DNA from: Acidobacteriota bacterium
GTDB lineage: Bacteria; Acidobacteriota; Blastocatellia; Pyrinomonadales; Pyrinomonadaceae
Reading direction: 5' to 3'
DNA length: 64,000 nucleotides
NCBI GenBank assembly: GCA_003223025.1
Contig: QHXR01000028.1
Coordinates: 1-64,000 of the forward strand
Both the position numbers and the translations under genes were made by a program. The notes under the pieces were generated by a model. It was given only the letters and a program-made list of their open reading frames with translations, made no database searches and was not told where the DNA came from. Below, one piece after another: positions 24,507 to 33,118 of the stretch (positions are counted from its first letter, which is position 1; each line of letters begins with the position of its first letter).

Positions 24507-25324
24507 CAAAAACCGACGCAAACAAAACGAAAACAAAAAAGATCAAGACTCCGGCCGAACCGAAGACTGTGGCGGAGGCGAAGACTCTTGAGAAGGCTCC
24601 TGAGTACTGGCAACTCACCGATGACGAGGTTCTGCTTCGCTCTCCCGAACCGGAGGACGAGTACAAAACATCCGACTCATGGCGCGTGTTTCGCATCATG
24701 GGCGAATTCGTCGGCGGCTTCGATGATCTCGCCACGATCACGCGCGGTGTGACGATATTCGGTTCGGCCCGAACAGACGAAGGGACGGAGATGTATGACG
24801 CCGCACGCGAGACCGCAAAGCTTCTCGCGGAATCCGGATTCGAGATCATCACGGGTGGCGGTCCGGGCATCATGGAGGCAGCGAACCGCGGAGCGTTCGA
24901 GTCGGGGAAAGTCTCAGTCGGATGCAACATCGAACTTCCGTTCGAGCAGTCTCCGAATCCTTATCAAACAAAATCGCTTTCGTTCAAATATTTCTTCGTC
25001 CGCAAGACGATGTTCATAAAGTACAGCAACGCGTACATCATTTTTCCCGGCGGCTTCGGAACGATGGACGAATTGTTCGAGGCTCTGACGCTGATCCAGA
25101 CGCGCAAGATCCGAAACTTCCCGGTTGTGCTTTTTGGTTCGCAGTACTGGCGCGGGCTGCTCGCGTGGCTGACGTCGACGATGCTGAACGAAGGCAATAT
25201 AAATCCTGAAGATCTCAGCCTCATTCACCTGACCGATTCACCGAACGATGCGGTGGACTTCATCGTGAAGACGTTCCATGAGGGAGCTCCGAAACATCTG
25301 ACTGGTGGCGGGGCTGAACTTTAG
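24503..25324 (+). CDS. LOG/TIGR00730-type Rossmann-fold nucleoside phosphoribohydrolase
   Basis: 273 residues. The lysine decarboxylase-like (LOG) domain has GGGPGIMEAANRGAFE, then PGGFGTMDE (residues 182-190, the PGGxGTxxE motif) and FEALTLIQTRKI. Characterised relatives release cytokinin-type bases from their nucleotide monophosphates, or act on AMP. The N-terminus has about 55 residues of charged, Lys-rich sequence, then the domain proper near TRGVTIFGSARTDEG. Its ATG is created by the last unit of a heptamer array, so the extension may be recent. Substrate unknown here. Confidence 0.88.
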   Translation: MAKTDANKTKTKKIKTPAEPKTVAEAKTLEKAPEYWQLTDDEVLLRSPEPEDEYKTSDSWRVFRIMGEFVGGFDDLATITRGVTIFGSARTDEGTEMYDAARETAKLLAESGFEIITGGGPGIMEAANRGAFESGKVSVGCNIELPFEQSPNPYQTKSLSFKYFFVRKTMFIKYSNAYIIFPGGFGTMDELFEALTLIQTRKIRNFPVVLFGSQYWRGLLAWLTSTMLNEGNINPEDLSLIHLTDSPNDAVDFIVKTFHEGAPKHLTGGGAEL

Positions 25325-25352
25325 ATTTCGAGACCTAAGCTCACGAACTCAA

Positions 25353-25492
25353 TGGACTGGAGCGCAGGCGTCCCCGCCTGCATGACTGCGAAGCACGAAA
25401 AAGCGATTCGCGTACCGAGTGCCGAGAGGTTTGACGCCGCGGAAGCCACGGCGTTGCAGGCGGGCCGCCTGCGTTCCAGTCGCATCCGCCGC
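25353..25492. repeat. GGACCGCAGGC-family palindromic element
   Basis: GGACTGGAGCGCAGGCGTCC at the left, with AGGCGGGCCGCCTGCG and TTCCAGTCGCATCCGCC at the right. It fills the gap between the convergent LOG and cutA genes. Confidence 0.85.
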
Positions 25493-25498
25493 CGCGTG

Positions 25499-25807
25499 CT
25501 AACTCGTGACCTCGCGTATCCACTTCAGATAGGGCGCCGAAACTTTCTCAGCCGGGATCGCGACGATCTCCGGAACGTCGTAGCTGTGATTCGCTCGGAT
25601 GAATTCACTGAGCTCATCGAATTTTTCTTCCAGAGTTTTGATCAGCAGCAAATGCTCGGGTTCTGTTTGAACCTTCCCTTCCCAAGAATAAACCGACGTC
25701 ATCTGAGGCAGGATCTGCACGCAGGCGGCGAGCTTCGCTTCGACAATAGAACGGGCGAGGCTTTCGCCCTCGCCCGCACTTCCAACCGTTGTTAATACGA
25801 CCAGCAT
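25499..25807 (-). CDS. cutA: CutA divalent-cation tolerance protein
   Basis: 102 residues, the usual length for this trimeric ferredoxin-fold protein. Recognisable parts are LTTVGSAGEGESLARSIVEA, KLAACVQILPQMTSVYSWEG, EHLLLIKTLEEKFDELSEFI, and SYDVPEIVAIPAEKVSAPYL. It is linked to copper tolerance in E. coli, but its biochemical job is unsettled. It is on the minus strand, followed (downstream) by a palindromic element, and preceded by the M48 gene with a three-base gap, so the two probably form an operon. Confidence 0.93.
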   Translation of the reverse strand: MLVVLTTVGSAGEGESLARSIVEAKLAACVQILPQMTSVYSWEGKVQTEPEHLLLIKTLEEKFDELSEFIRANHSYDVPEIVAIPAEKVSAPYLKWIREVTS

Positions 25808-25810
25808 CTT

Positions 25811-26788
25811 CTAGTTATTCTTCATCACTTCATCGTACTCGCCGTCTTCGACCCACTTGATGATTTCCGACACACGCCAGATCGGAAACGGATGCGATAG
25901 ACCCGCGTTGAGAATGTCCGCCCAGAATTTGTCGAGCTTCTTCTCGTCGTAGTTCTTCTGAAACTCGCGGCCCTGTTCGAGGAATTGATCGTAATCGATC
26001 TTTGCCGTCAACGTTCCGCCGGCCAACTTCATCATCGTGCGGCCGACGATATGCGGATCCTGAACGACAAGTGCGGCGGCACGATCACACGAGAGCTCGG
26101 CACGTCGCGCCCATGCAAGCAGAGCACTCCCGATGCCCGCGGAAATAATAAACTTGAGGATCTCGGATCCGGGAATCAGTCTCGCGGCACCAAAATTCGC
26201 GAGAGCTTCCAACAACCTCGCCGCGGTGAGATACAAAACGTGTTCAGCATGGATATGCCCGACTTCGTGAGAGATCACGGCGAGCGTCTCTTCATCATTA
26301 AGCCGCTCGATCAACGAAGAGTGAAGAACGATGATCGGTTTTTCGACTCCGCCGGTGAAAGCGTTTACGACCGGATTCTGCTGGATGAAAAGGTCGGGCA
26401 TGTCGACGCCAAGCGTAGTACATGCGATCTGCAGTTTTGCGTGAAGATCAGGACACTGCTTCGGCGTGACCTTGATCGCACTCGCCATGAACATCACGCG
26501 GATCGCCGATTCGCCGGTCCACTCGAGAAGCTTCTTCAACGACGTATCGACGCCCGGAATCGCTTTCAGGGCAGCGAGAGCTTTGCTGTCAGCCGGATGA
26601 ATGTATTCGTGCTTACTCAGGTCCGCGAACTTTTTGTGCGGCTCGTTCGAGAGCGGAAGTTTGCACTTCCCGCAGTTCGCTGAGTTGTTCTTGTAATCAT
26701 CCTTGACCGCATTTTTCTGTCCGCAATAACGGCATCGGACAAAATGCCCCTTCGTTATCGCCTCGGATTCATCTTTCTTTTTCGCCAT
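25811..26788 (-). CDS. M48 family zinc metallopeptidase
   Basis: 325 residues. The zinc motif HEVGH lies at residues 174-178, followed by AEHVLYL. The third ligand Glu should be in the RRAELSCDRAA stretch (family: ExxxD). An N-terminal zinc ribbon with CRYCGQKNA and CGKC pairs precedes the catalytic domain, which is not usual for short M48 members. Membrane attachment is suggested only by FIISAGIGSALLAWA. This group resembles heat-shock HtpX-like peptidases. Three bases separate it from cutA. Confidence 0.88.
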   Translation of the reverse strand: MAKKKDESEAITKGHFVRCRYCGQKNAVKDDYKNNSANCGKCKLPLSNEPHKKFADLSKHEYIHPADSKALAALKAIPGVDTSLKKLLEWTGESAIRVMFMASAIKVTPKQCPDLHAKLQIACTTLGVDMPDLFIQQNPVVNAFTGGVEKPIIVLHSSLIERLNDEETLAVISHEVGHIHAEHVLYLTAARLLEALANFGAARLIPGSEILKFIISAGIGSALLAWARRAELSCDRAAALVVQDPHIVGRTMMKLAGGTLTAKIDYDQFLEQGREFQKNYDEKKLDKFWADILNAGLSHPFPIWRVSEIIKWVEDGEYDEVMKNN

Positions 26789-26915
26789 AAAGTTAGTTTA
26801 GTTTAGAGATTCGCAACAGTCCATAAACCCGTACGTACGAATCGTTAAATTCGTTGACAAAAACTGCACCGAAGGTCGAAAATTATTAACCAATAGAATT
26901 CTTGCGGAGGCTTCC

Positions 26916-29042
26916 ATGACATCCACTCGTCCTTTTCGCCTTTCGGCTTGCCTTGTGTCGATGATCCGAACACGGTCGATTGCACGTTTCGCATCTGTAT
27001 TCCTGCTATTGACGCTCTCGGCTCTCTCGATGCTCGCGCAACCGACGCTGCTCGACCCGACCTTCAGCGATGACGGAAAGGTCTCTACGCATATCCTGGA
27101 TAGCGGCTCGTGGGGGAACGATGCGGTACTCCAGCCCGACGGCAAGATAGTTGTCGTAGGTGCCGGCAATAATCATCAGGTCGGGGTCGTAAGATTTAAT
27201 CAGGACGGAGCTCTCGACTCGAGCTTCGATGGCGACGGTCGCGTCTGGACATCGATGAACGCAATCAGCGAAGCGCGCTGTGTCGCTCTTCAGGCCGACG
27301 GAAAGATCGTTCTGGCTGGAGTAATGACTCCGGACAATCTGGGGGCCGGGCCGGGGTTTATGGTCCGATACAACACAGATGGATCGCTTGATACCAGCTT
27401 CGACGGCGACGGTATTCGGCTTTACAATTACGGCCAGTTTTCGACCGACACTTCTCGCGACATCGCGATCCAGCCGGACGGAAAGATCTTGATCCTTGAA
27501 TTCAATTTTACATACCAAGTCGCCTCCGGACTCCTTATCGCGAGGTATAACCCGGACGGCTCGGTTGACTCGACGTTTGGCGGGGGGACCGGCGTGTTCA
27601 GAAGGGAAGGACAATCAGGTTCGAGTGAATCGATGAAGTTGGCCCTTCAGCCCGACGGCAAGATCGTCTTTACGGGCTATAACAACGGATGGTTAGTTGG
27701 CCGACTCAATTCGGATGGGACACCGGATCTGACATTCGGCAGCGGAGGCGTCACGACCGGAGGGCTCGGAGGCTACGCTCTCGCTTTACAGGCTGACGGT
27801 AAGATTGTCATCGCTCATCGAAGTACGACCTTTCCCGTAAATGTGCGGCAGGTTATCAACCGTCTCAACACGGACGGTACACTCGATACTACTTTCGGCA
27901 CAGACGGTTCGACTCTGGTCCAGTTTGTAAATCAGGAGGATACGCTCTGCCTCCCTCCGGACCTGATCGTGCAGCCTGATGGAAAGATCCTTATGGGCGG
28001 CGCTGTACGCATTCCGAGCTCGGGAACAGGATTTGAATTTGCGCTTGCACGTCTGAACAGCAATGGCTCGTTGGATAATTCCTTCGGACTCAACGGCAGG
28101 CTCACTACGAACATACAAGGGAATGATTATGGACGCTCGATACTTCTTCAACCGGACGGAAAAATCATTTTAGCGGGTCAGAGTGACGGCGGATTCGCGG
28201 TCGCGCGCTACATCCCGGCAAGCCTCAGTCTAACGTGCAGACCGGTCGCAGATTTCAACGGCGATGGGAAAAGCGATCCTGCATACTTTAGCAATCTCTT
28301 CGGACGATGGCGATATCTCGACAGCATCACCGGCGGCGAAGCATCTGTACGCTGGGGAAATTCGGGCGACCGGATAGTGCCGGCCGATTATAACGGTGAC
28401 TGTCGGACCGACTTCGCCGTCTTCCGCAACGGCACCTGGTATATCAAGACCTTGGTTACCGGTGCTGAGATCTATTACCAATTTGGGCTTTCGGGCGACG
28501 TTCCGGTTCCGGGGGATTACGATGGCGACGATCTCGCCGACCCGGCGGTTTTCAGAAACGGTATCTGGTACGTCCAAGGGACACGCGACGGTTTTTCTGC
28601 GGTGCAATTCGGTATCGCAGGCGACAAACCGGTGCCGGCCGATTACGACGGCGATGGCAAAGACGACATCGCCGTCTATCGCGATGGCGTTTGGTACATC
28701 CAGAATTCAAGCGGTGGAGTCACGATAGTCCAGTTCGGTTTAGGAACGGACAAACCTGTTGTCGGTGACTACGACGGCGACGCCAAATCCGATATGGCTG
28801 TCTATCGCCCGTCCGACGGAACCTGGTACATGTTGCGGTCGTCGCAGGGTTTTGCTTCTTTGCGATGGGGAATCTCGAGCGATGTCCCGGTCCCGGCAGA
28901 TTATGACGGCGACGGGAAAACTGATGTAGCGGTTTATCGAGACGGCGACTGGTATCTTTTGCAGGGTACATCCGGATACCAGCTCAAGCGTCTCGTCGCC
29001 GACGCCGGAGATCCGATCGTGCAGAACGCTTACGTACCCTGA
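26916..29042 (+). CDS. Secreted delta-60 repeat and FG-GAP repeat protein
   Basis: 708 residues, start ATG 26916 with GCGGAGG about eight bases upstream. A signal peptide (VFLLLTLSALSMLAQP) leads to about seven delta-60 repeats (DGKIVVVGAGNN... DGSLDTSFDGDG), each ending near SFDGDGR. Then come six FG-GAP/VCBS-like repeats with DYDGDGKTDVAVYRDGDWYL calcium-binding signatures. The result is probably a calcium-stabilised extracellular beta-propeller. The chain ends without an anchor or sorting signal. It overlaps the convergent rlmD gene by 13 bases. Function may be adhesion or surface display, as inference. Confidence 0.86.
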   Translation: MTSTRPFRLSACLVSMIRTRSIARFASVFLLLTLSALSMLAQPTLLDPTFSDDGKVSTHILDSGSWGNDAVLQPDGKIVVVGAGNNHQVGVVRFNQDGALDSSFDGDGRVWTSMNAISEARCVALQADGKIVLAGVMTPDNLGAGPGFMVRYNTDGSLDTSFDGDGIRLYNYGQFSTDTSRDIAIQPDGKILILEFNFTYQVASGLLIARYNPDGSVDSTFGGGTGVFRREGQSGSSESMKLALQPDGKIVFTGYNNGWLVGRLNSDGTPDLTFGSGGVTTGGLGGYALALQADGKIVIAHRSTTFPVNVRQVINRLNTDGTLDTTFGTDGSTLVQFVNQEDTLCLPPDLIVQPDGKILMGGAVRIPSSGTGFEFALARLNSNGSLDNSFGLNGRLTTNIQGNDYGRSILLQPDGKIILAGQSDGGFAVARYIPASLSLTCRPVADFNGDGKSDPAYFSNLFGRWRYLDSITGGEASVRWGNSGDRIVPADYNGDCRTDFAVFRNGTWYIKTLVTGAEIYYQFGLSGDVPVPGDYDGDDLADPAVFRNGIWYVQGTRDGFSAVQFGIAGDKPVPADYDGDGKDDIAVYRDGVWYIQNSSGGVTIVQFGLGTDKPVVGDYDGDAKSDMAVYRPSDGTWYMLRSSQGFASLRWGISSDVPVPADYDGDGKTDVAVYRDGDWYLLQGTSGYQLKRLVADAGDPIVQNAYVP

Positions 29043-30307
29043 TATTTCAGGATCGCCACAGTCTCGACATGATGTGTCTGCGGGAAGAGATCGATCGCCG
29101 TGATCGATTCGATCGCGTATCCGCCGTCGAGAAATCGGCGGAGATCACGGGCAAGAACGGAAGCGTCGCACGAAACATATGACACGGTTCTCGGTTTGAG
29201 ATTTATCAGATCGAGAACCGTTTTCTTTTCGGTTCCCGCACGCGGCGGATCGAGCAGAACAAAGTCGATTTCGGACCCGGACATTTCCGCGAGATATTTT
29301 CCGACCGGCCAATTCGCCAACTCAACGTTAGAGAGGCCTGCGTTCTCAATGTTGCGACGCGCGAATTCTACAGCCGGTGCGTAATCCTCGACGGCCGTTA
29401 CTTTCGCAAATCGCCGCGCGAGCGGAAGCGTGAAAAGTCCTACGCCGGAGTAAAGATCGAGCGCGTGTCCACCCGAAACGTCGCCGAGCGCCGTCGATAT
29501 CAACGTGTCGATCAAATCCCTGTTTCCCTGAAAGAATGCGTGAGCCGCGAATGTATATTTTTCGCCGGCGGCTGAGAAAGTTATTTCGGCATCGCCGAGA
29601 TCCGAATCGGCGGAGTAAACGGACAACTGACCTGCATCTCCGCACGCGGCATCGATCGCACCTTTCTCCGGCCAGAAGTTTGTCCAATCGAACTCGCGTC
29701 GCAAACGCTGGAGCTCGGCATCGAGCTCGGGAACAAGAATCGGACAATGTTCGATCGAGACAAGATCACGCGAATCGCGTTGGTAATATCCGATCTCGCG
29801 ATGTTTGCCGTCGATGTGCCATTGAGCTCGCAGACGGTAGCCAAATTCGTTCGGACTCGGAATGATCGCGATCTCATTTTCGTATTCGATCTTTCCGATC
29901 CGATGAAGATTGTCGCGAATGATCCCGATCTTCGACTCGAGTTGCGCGTCATACCTCATCTGCTGAAAATCGCATCCGCCGCAACGACCGACGTACGGGC
30001 ACGGCGGCTGAATTCTCTTTGATCCCGGCTCGATGATCTTTTCGATCTCGGCGAACGCAGTTTTCCCTTTGATCTCCTCCAGCCGAACTTGGACTTTGTC
30101 GCCGGTTACCGCGAGCACGACAAACACTGTCAGATTCTCAGCGAACGCGAGTCCGTATCCGCCGGGCACGATCTTTTTGATATCGACTTCGAGAAGATCC
30201 CCGACTTTGTATGGCGACTCAATCGATTTAGTTCCGCCGTCGTTTTGAGTCCCGCCTTTAGGCGGCTTTGGATGATGATGATGATGTTTACTAATTTTGG
30301 CTTTCAC
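29030..30307 (-). CDS. rlmD: 23S rRNA (uracil-5)-methyltransferase, RlmD/RumA type
   Basis: 425 residues. Makes 5-methyluridine in 23S rRNA with S-adenosylmethionine. A TRAM RNA-binding domain (VGDLLEVDIKKIVPGGYGLA) is followed by an iron-sulfur region with CPYVGRCGGCDFQQM and a later HCPIL. The methyltransferase core has ALDLYSGVGLFTLPLARRF, DFVLLDPPRAG, and YVSCDASVLARDL with the nucleophilic Cys; the HHVETVAI end carries the Glu base. TrmA-type paralogues cannot be excluded. The N-terminus contains HHHHHPKPPKGGTQNDGGTK, of which PKGGTQN is encoded by a palindromic element. Confidence 0.9.
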   Translation of the reverse strand: MKAKISKHHHHHPKPPKGGTQNDGGTKSIESPYKVGDLLEVDIKKIVPGGYGLAFAENLTVFVVLAVTGDKVQVRLEEIKGKTAFAEIEKIIEPGSKRIQPPCPYVGRCGGCDFQQMRYDAQLESKIGIIRDNLHRIGKIEYENEIAIIPSPNEFGYRLRAQWHIDGKHREIGYYQRDSRDLVSIEHCPILVPELDAELQRLRREFDWTNFWPEKGAIDAACGDAGQLSVYSADSDLGDAEITFSAAGEKYTFAAHAFFQGNRDLIDTLISTALGDVSGGHALDLYSGVGLFTLPLARRFAKVTAVEDYAPAVEFARRNIENAGLSNVELANWPVGKYLAEMSGSEIDFVLLDPPRAGTEKKTVLDLINLKPRTVSYVSCDASVLARDLRRFLDGGYAIESITAIDLFPQTHHVETVAILKYQGT

Positions 30308-30366
30308 TTTATTGCTCAGGATTAAGACGGATTAATAATTTTGCCGCCTAAAGGCGGAACTCAAAA
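30244..30366. repeat. GTTTTGAG palindromic element pair at the rlmD start
   Basis: GTTTTGAGTCCCGCCTTTAG (30244 on) and CCTAAAGGCGGAACTCAAAAC (to 30366) are inverted copies on either side of the rlmD start codon, the first one within the coding region. Extra direct copies of AGGACTCAAAAC follow to 30390. Confidence 0.82.
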
Positions 30367-30393
30367 CGAGGACTCAAAACGAGGACTCAAAAC

Positions 30394-31050
30394 TTACAAA
30401 TAAAACAAACTCAACCTCGGAATGCCGTGATCATCGCGGAGTCGTTTTAATATCATCACACGCGATGTTTGCTTATACGCATCGGGCTGCATTTGAGACT
30501 TGTAAGGACGGAGCTGCGCCACGACTTCCTTCTCGGCGACGGACGTATCGAGTCTCGTCAACAGAGATTGTTCAATGAAGCTTTCGATATCCGACAAAGC
30601 CCGGTCCGCGCTCTCGATGTCGTTCGAATGATTCGCCGCAAGCTCCTGCAGTCGACTGATCGCCCGGTCGATGTCTTCAGCAAGGTCGGGATTTTGCGCG
30701 TTGCGCAACTCCGCGATCACACTGTCGATATGTTCGACGATCCGCTCCGGAGAAAATTCGACCGAGCCTTCATTCGACTTCGCTTTGCCCGCCTGCATCG
30801 AGCTCCACTCGAGAAATTGCGCTTCGACTTCCTCTTTGCAATACAGCAATCCTTTGATCGACCTCGGTCCCGGATTCTTATCAAATCCGTCAAACACATT
30901 TTCGATCGAACGAATAACGATATGCAGCGGCACACCGCGATCGCGCCAACCTTCGATCATCGCCCAGTCTATCGGCGAAAGCAGCAGATGCTTCCCCCGA
31001 CGGCGTACGAATGTGTCTTCGATCTCGGTGAAGTAGTTGTAGTAGTTCAA
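30394..31050 (-). CDS. Conserved-looking protein of unknown function
   Basis: 218 residues, start ATG 31050. No signal peptide or membrane segment. The N-terminal part (SPIDWAMIEGWRDRGVPLHI) looks like a compact winged helix-type domain, and the middle and C-terminal parts are helical and charged, with a probable coiled coil around residues 110-180. The IRSIENVFDGFDKNPGPRSI stretch is distinctive but not known to me. It follows a heptamer inverted repeat and precedes rlmD on the same strand, so it could be its operon partner. Confidence 0.6.
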   Translation of the reverse strand: MNYYNYFTEIEDTFVRRRGKHLLLSPIDWAMIEGWRDRGVPLHIVIRSIENVFDGFDKNPGPRSIKGLLYCKEEVEAQFLEWSSMQAGKAKSNEGSVEFSPERIVEHIDSVIAELRNAQNPDLAEDIDRAISRLQELAANHSNDIESADRALSDIESFIEQSLLTRLDTSVAEKEVVAQLRPYKSQMQPDAYKQTSRVMILKRLRDDHGIPRLSLFYL

Positions 31051-31063
31051 AGCGGGATTGTTC

Positions 31064-31162
31064 GTTATCAGTTATCAGCTATCACTTATCAGTTATTCCG
31101 GAAATGAAAGTATAGCAAGCACCTCCGGAATAAGTGATAACTGATAGGTGATAACTGATAGG
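31064..31162. repeat. Inverted heptamer arrays (GTTATCA)5 and (TGATAAC)4
   Basis: Left array at 31064-31098 (gttatca, gttatca, gctatca, cttatca, gttattc). Right array at 31129-31162 on the opposite strand sense (TAAGTGA, TAACTGA units). They form a stem with a spacer that also has TCCGGAA palindromic ends. It fills the space between the divergent hypothetical and mutase genes. Confidence 0.85.
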
Positions 31163-31192
31163 TTCGGGCGCTGTGCTAATCTAATCCCGATT

Positions 31193-32788
31193 ATGAGCGA
31201 GCGACGCGAGCGATTTGAAACCTCTTCAGGTATCGAACTTCCACCCGACTTCAATCCCGACAACACCGCTGCTGTAGATTACGAAAACGATCTTGGCGAA
31301 CCCGGCAAGTTTCCGTACACGCGCGGCGTACGTCCGGACATGTATCGCGGAAAGTTCTGGACGATGCGCCAGTATGCGGGGTTCGCGACGGCGCAGGAAT
31401 CGAATGCCCGATACAAGTATCTTCTCTCGCAGGGGACGACCGGACTGAGCGTCGCGTTCGATCTTCCGACGCAGATCGGTTTGGATTCGGATGATCCGCT
31501 CGCCGCCGGCGAAGTCGGGAAAGTCGGAGTGGCGATCGACAGCATCGATGACATGCTCGCGCTTCTCGACGGAATCCCGCTCGATCAAGTCTCGACGTCG
31601 ATGACGATCAACTCGACCGCATCGACGCTCCTCTGCCTCTATCTCGCCGTCGCAAAGCGTCAGGGTGTGGGATTCGACAAAGTTAGCGGCACGATCCAGA
31701 ACGACATTCTCAAGGAGTACATCGCACGCGGAACTTACATCTATCCGCCGAAGCCTTCGCTTCGTTTGATCACCGATACGTTTGCGTTCTGCGCCGCCGA
31801 AGTTCCGAACTGGAATACGATCTCGATCTCTGGATATCACATTCGCGAAGCCGGTTCGACTGCGGCACAAGAGATCGCATTTACGCTCGCTGACGGGATC
31901 TGTTATGTGCAAGCCGCGATCGATGTCGGTCTCGACATCGATGCATTCGCGCCTCGGCTGTCGTTCTTCTTCAATTCACATAACAATCTCATTGAGGAGA
32001 TCGCGAAGTTTCGCGCGGCCCGCCGTCTGTGGGCGCGGATCATGAAAGACAGGTTCATGGCGAAATATCCGAAGTCGCAGATGATGCGCTTTCACACGCA
32101 GACTGCCGGCTCGACGCTCACCGCTCAACAACCCGAAGTAAGTATTGTCCGCACGACGATACAGGCTCTCGCGGCAGTACTCGGCGGAACGCAGAGTCTG
32201 CACACGAACTCGATGGACGAAGCTCTGTCGCTTCCGACTGAGAACGCGGCACGGATCGCTCTGCGAACGCAGCAAGTGATCGCGCACGAATCGGGAGTCG
32301 CGGACACAGTCGATCCGTTTGCCGGAAGTTACGCGATCGAAGAACTGACGACGCAACTCGAAAATCGCGCGATCGATTACATCGAGAAGATCGACGCGAT
32401 GGGCGGCATGCTGCGGGCGATCGAGACCGGATACGTCCAGCGCGAGATCCAGGAAGCGGCGTACCAGTATCAGCGAGCCGTCGAGAAACACGAAGCGATC
32501 GTCGTCGGTGTAAATAAGTTTCAGACCGATGCGGCAGAGACGATACCGATCATGACGATCGACGAAAACATCGAACGCGATCAGGTCGAGCGGGTGCGGG
32601 CGGTTCGGGAACGACGTGATAGCTCGCAGGCAGATTCCGCTTTCCGGAAGTTAAGCGAGGCTGCGGCCGGAACGGAGAACTTGCTACCTCGAATCCTCAC
32701 GTGTGTCGAATCCGAAGTGACCGTTGGCGAGATCAGTCACACATTGCGAAAGGTTTGGGGTGAGTATAAGGAAGCGGTCACCGTTTAG
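31193..32788 (+). CDS. Methylmalonyl-CoA mutase, large-subunit-type catalytic chain
   Basis: 531 residues from the ATG at 31193. Acyl-CoA mutase TIM barrel: [57 protein letters not shown], and [18 protein letters not shown]. The C-terminal B12-binding domain is absent, so a separate B12 subunit must exist outside the window. Interconverts (R)-methylmalonyl-CoA and succinyl-CoA; ethylmalonyl or isobutyryl specificity is not excluded. It pairs logically with the MeaB-epimerase fusion at 14794. The frame is open to 31148 but the extra 15 residues lie in the heptamer region. Confidence 0.92.
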   Translation: MSERRERFETSSGIELPPDFNPDNTAAVDYENDLGEPGKFPYTRGVRPDMYRGKFWTMRQYAGFATAQESNARYKYLLSQGTTGLSVAFDLPTQIGLDSDDPLAAGEVGKVGVAIDSIDDMLALLDGIPLDQVSTSMTINSTASTLLCLYLAVAKRQGVGFDKVSGTIQNDILKEYIARGTYIYPPKPSLRLITDTFAFCAAEVPNWNTISISGYHIREAGSTAAQEIAFTLADGICYVQAAIDVGLDIDAFAPRLSFFFNSHNNLIEEIAKFRAARRLWARIMKDRFMAKYPKSQMMRFHTQTAGSTLTAQQPEVSIVRTTIQALAAVLGGTQSLHTNSMDEALSLPTENAARIALRTQQVIAHESGVADTVDPFAGSYAIEELTTQLENRAIDYIEKIDAMGGMLRAIETGYVQREIQEAAYQYQRAVEKHEAIVVGVNKFQTDAAETIPIMTIDENIERDQVERVRAVRERRDSSQADSAFRKLSEAAAGTENLLPRILTCVESEVTVGEISHTLRKVWGEYKEAVTV

Positions 32789-32799
32789 AGGCGGACATA

Positions 32800-33003
32800 G
32801 AATCTTAGCTCCAATAGGAGCGTAATATTGGTAGCCCGATTGCTCGGGGAAAATTATAGAGCTCCGTAGGAGCGGCATGTCTGTGTCGCTCCTACGGAGC
32901 TCGTATCGTCTACTTGCATCGGTCTACCAATATTAGGCTCCTATCGGAGCTCCAATCGTTTGTCTGGCATCCGTCCTGCCAATATTTCGCTCCTCCGGAG
33001 CTT
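32800..33003. repeat. Repeats of an AGCTCCGATAGGAGCG-like element
   Basis: Several copies of a short palindromic unit (GAGCTCCGTAGGAGCG; GCTCCTACGGAGCTCG; GGCTCCTATCGGAGCTCC; CTCCTCCGGAGCTTGG) alternate with AATATTGGTAGC or its complement. The 330-base gap before pilT has no gene. Confidence 0.82.
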
Positions 33004-33118
33004 GGATCCGTCCGATTTTTTCTGCTGACACCGAACTTTCCCGTGTGCTATTCTTTTCTAGAGCAATTTCTCGCTCACCCCCGTCATAAACCTTCCTTAG
33101 TCCTTCGAACTAGTCTCC

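Noticed and set aside
30270-30300. Five consecutive His codons in rlmD, resembling an expression tag
   Set aside because: They lie within natural, repeat-derived sequence with Pro/Lys and no vector sequence; natural poly-His occurs in bacteria.
32800-33003. CRISPR-like direct repeats
   Set aside because: Units are palindromic, irregularly spaced and in alternating orientation, with no spacers of equal length and no cas gene.
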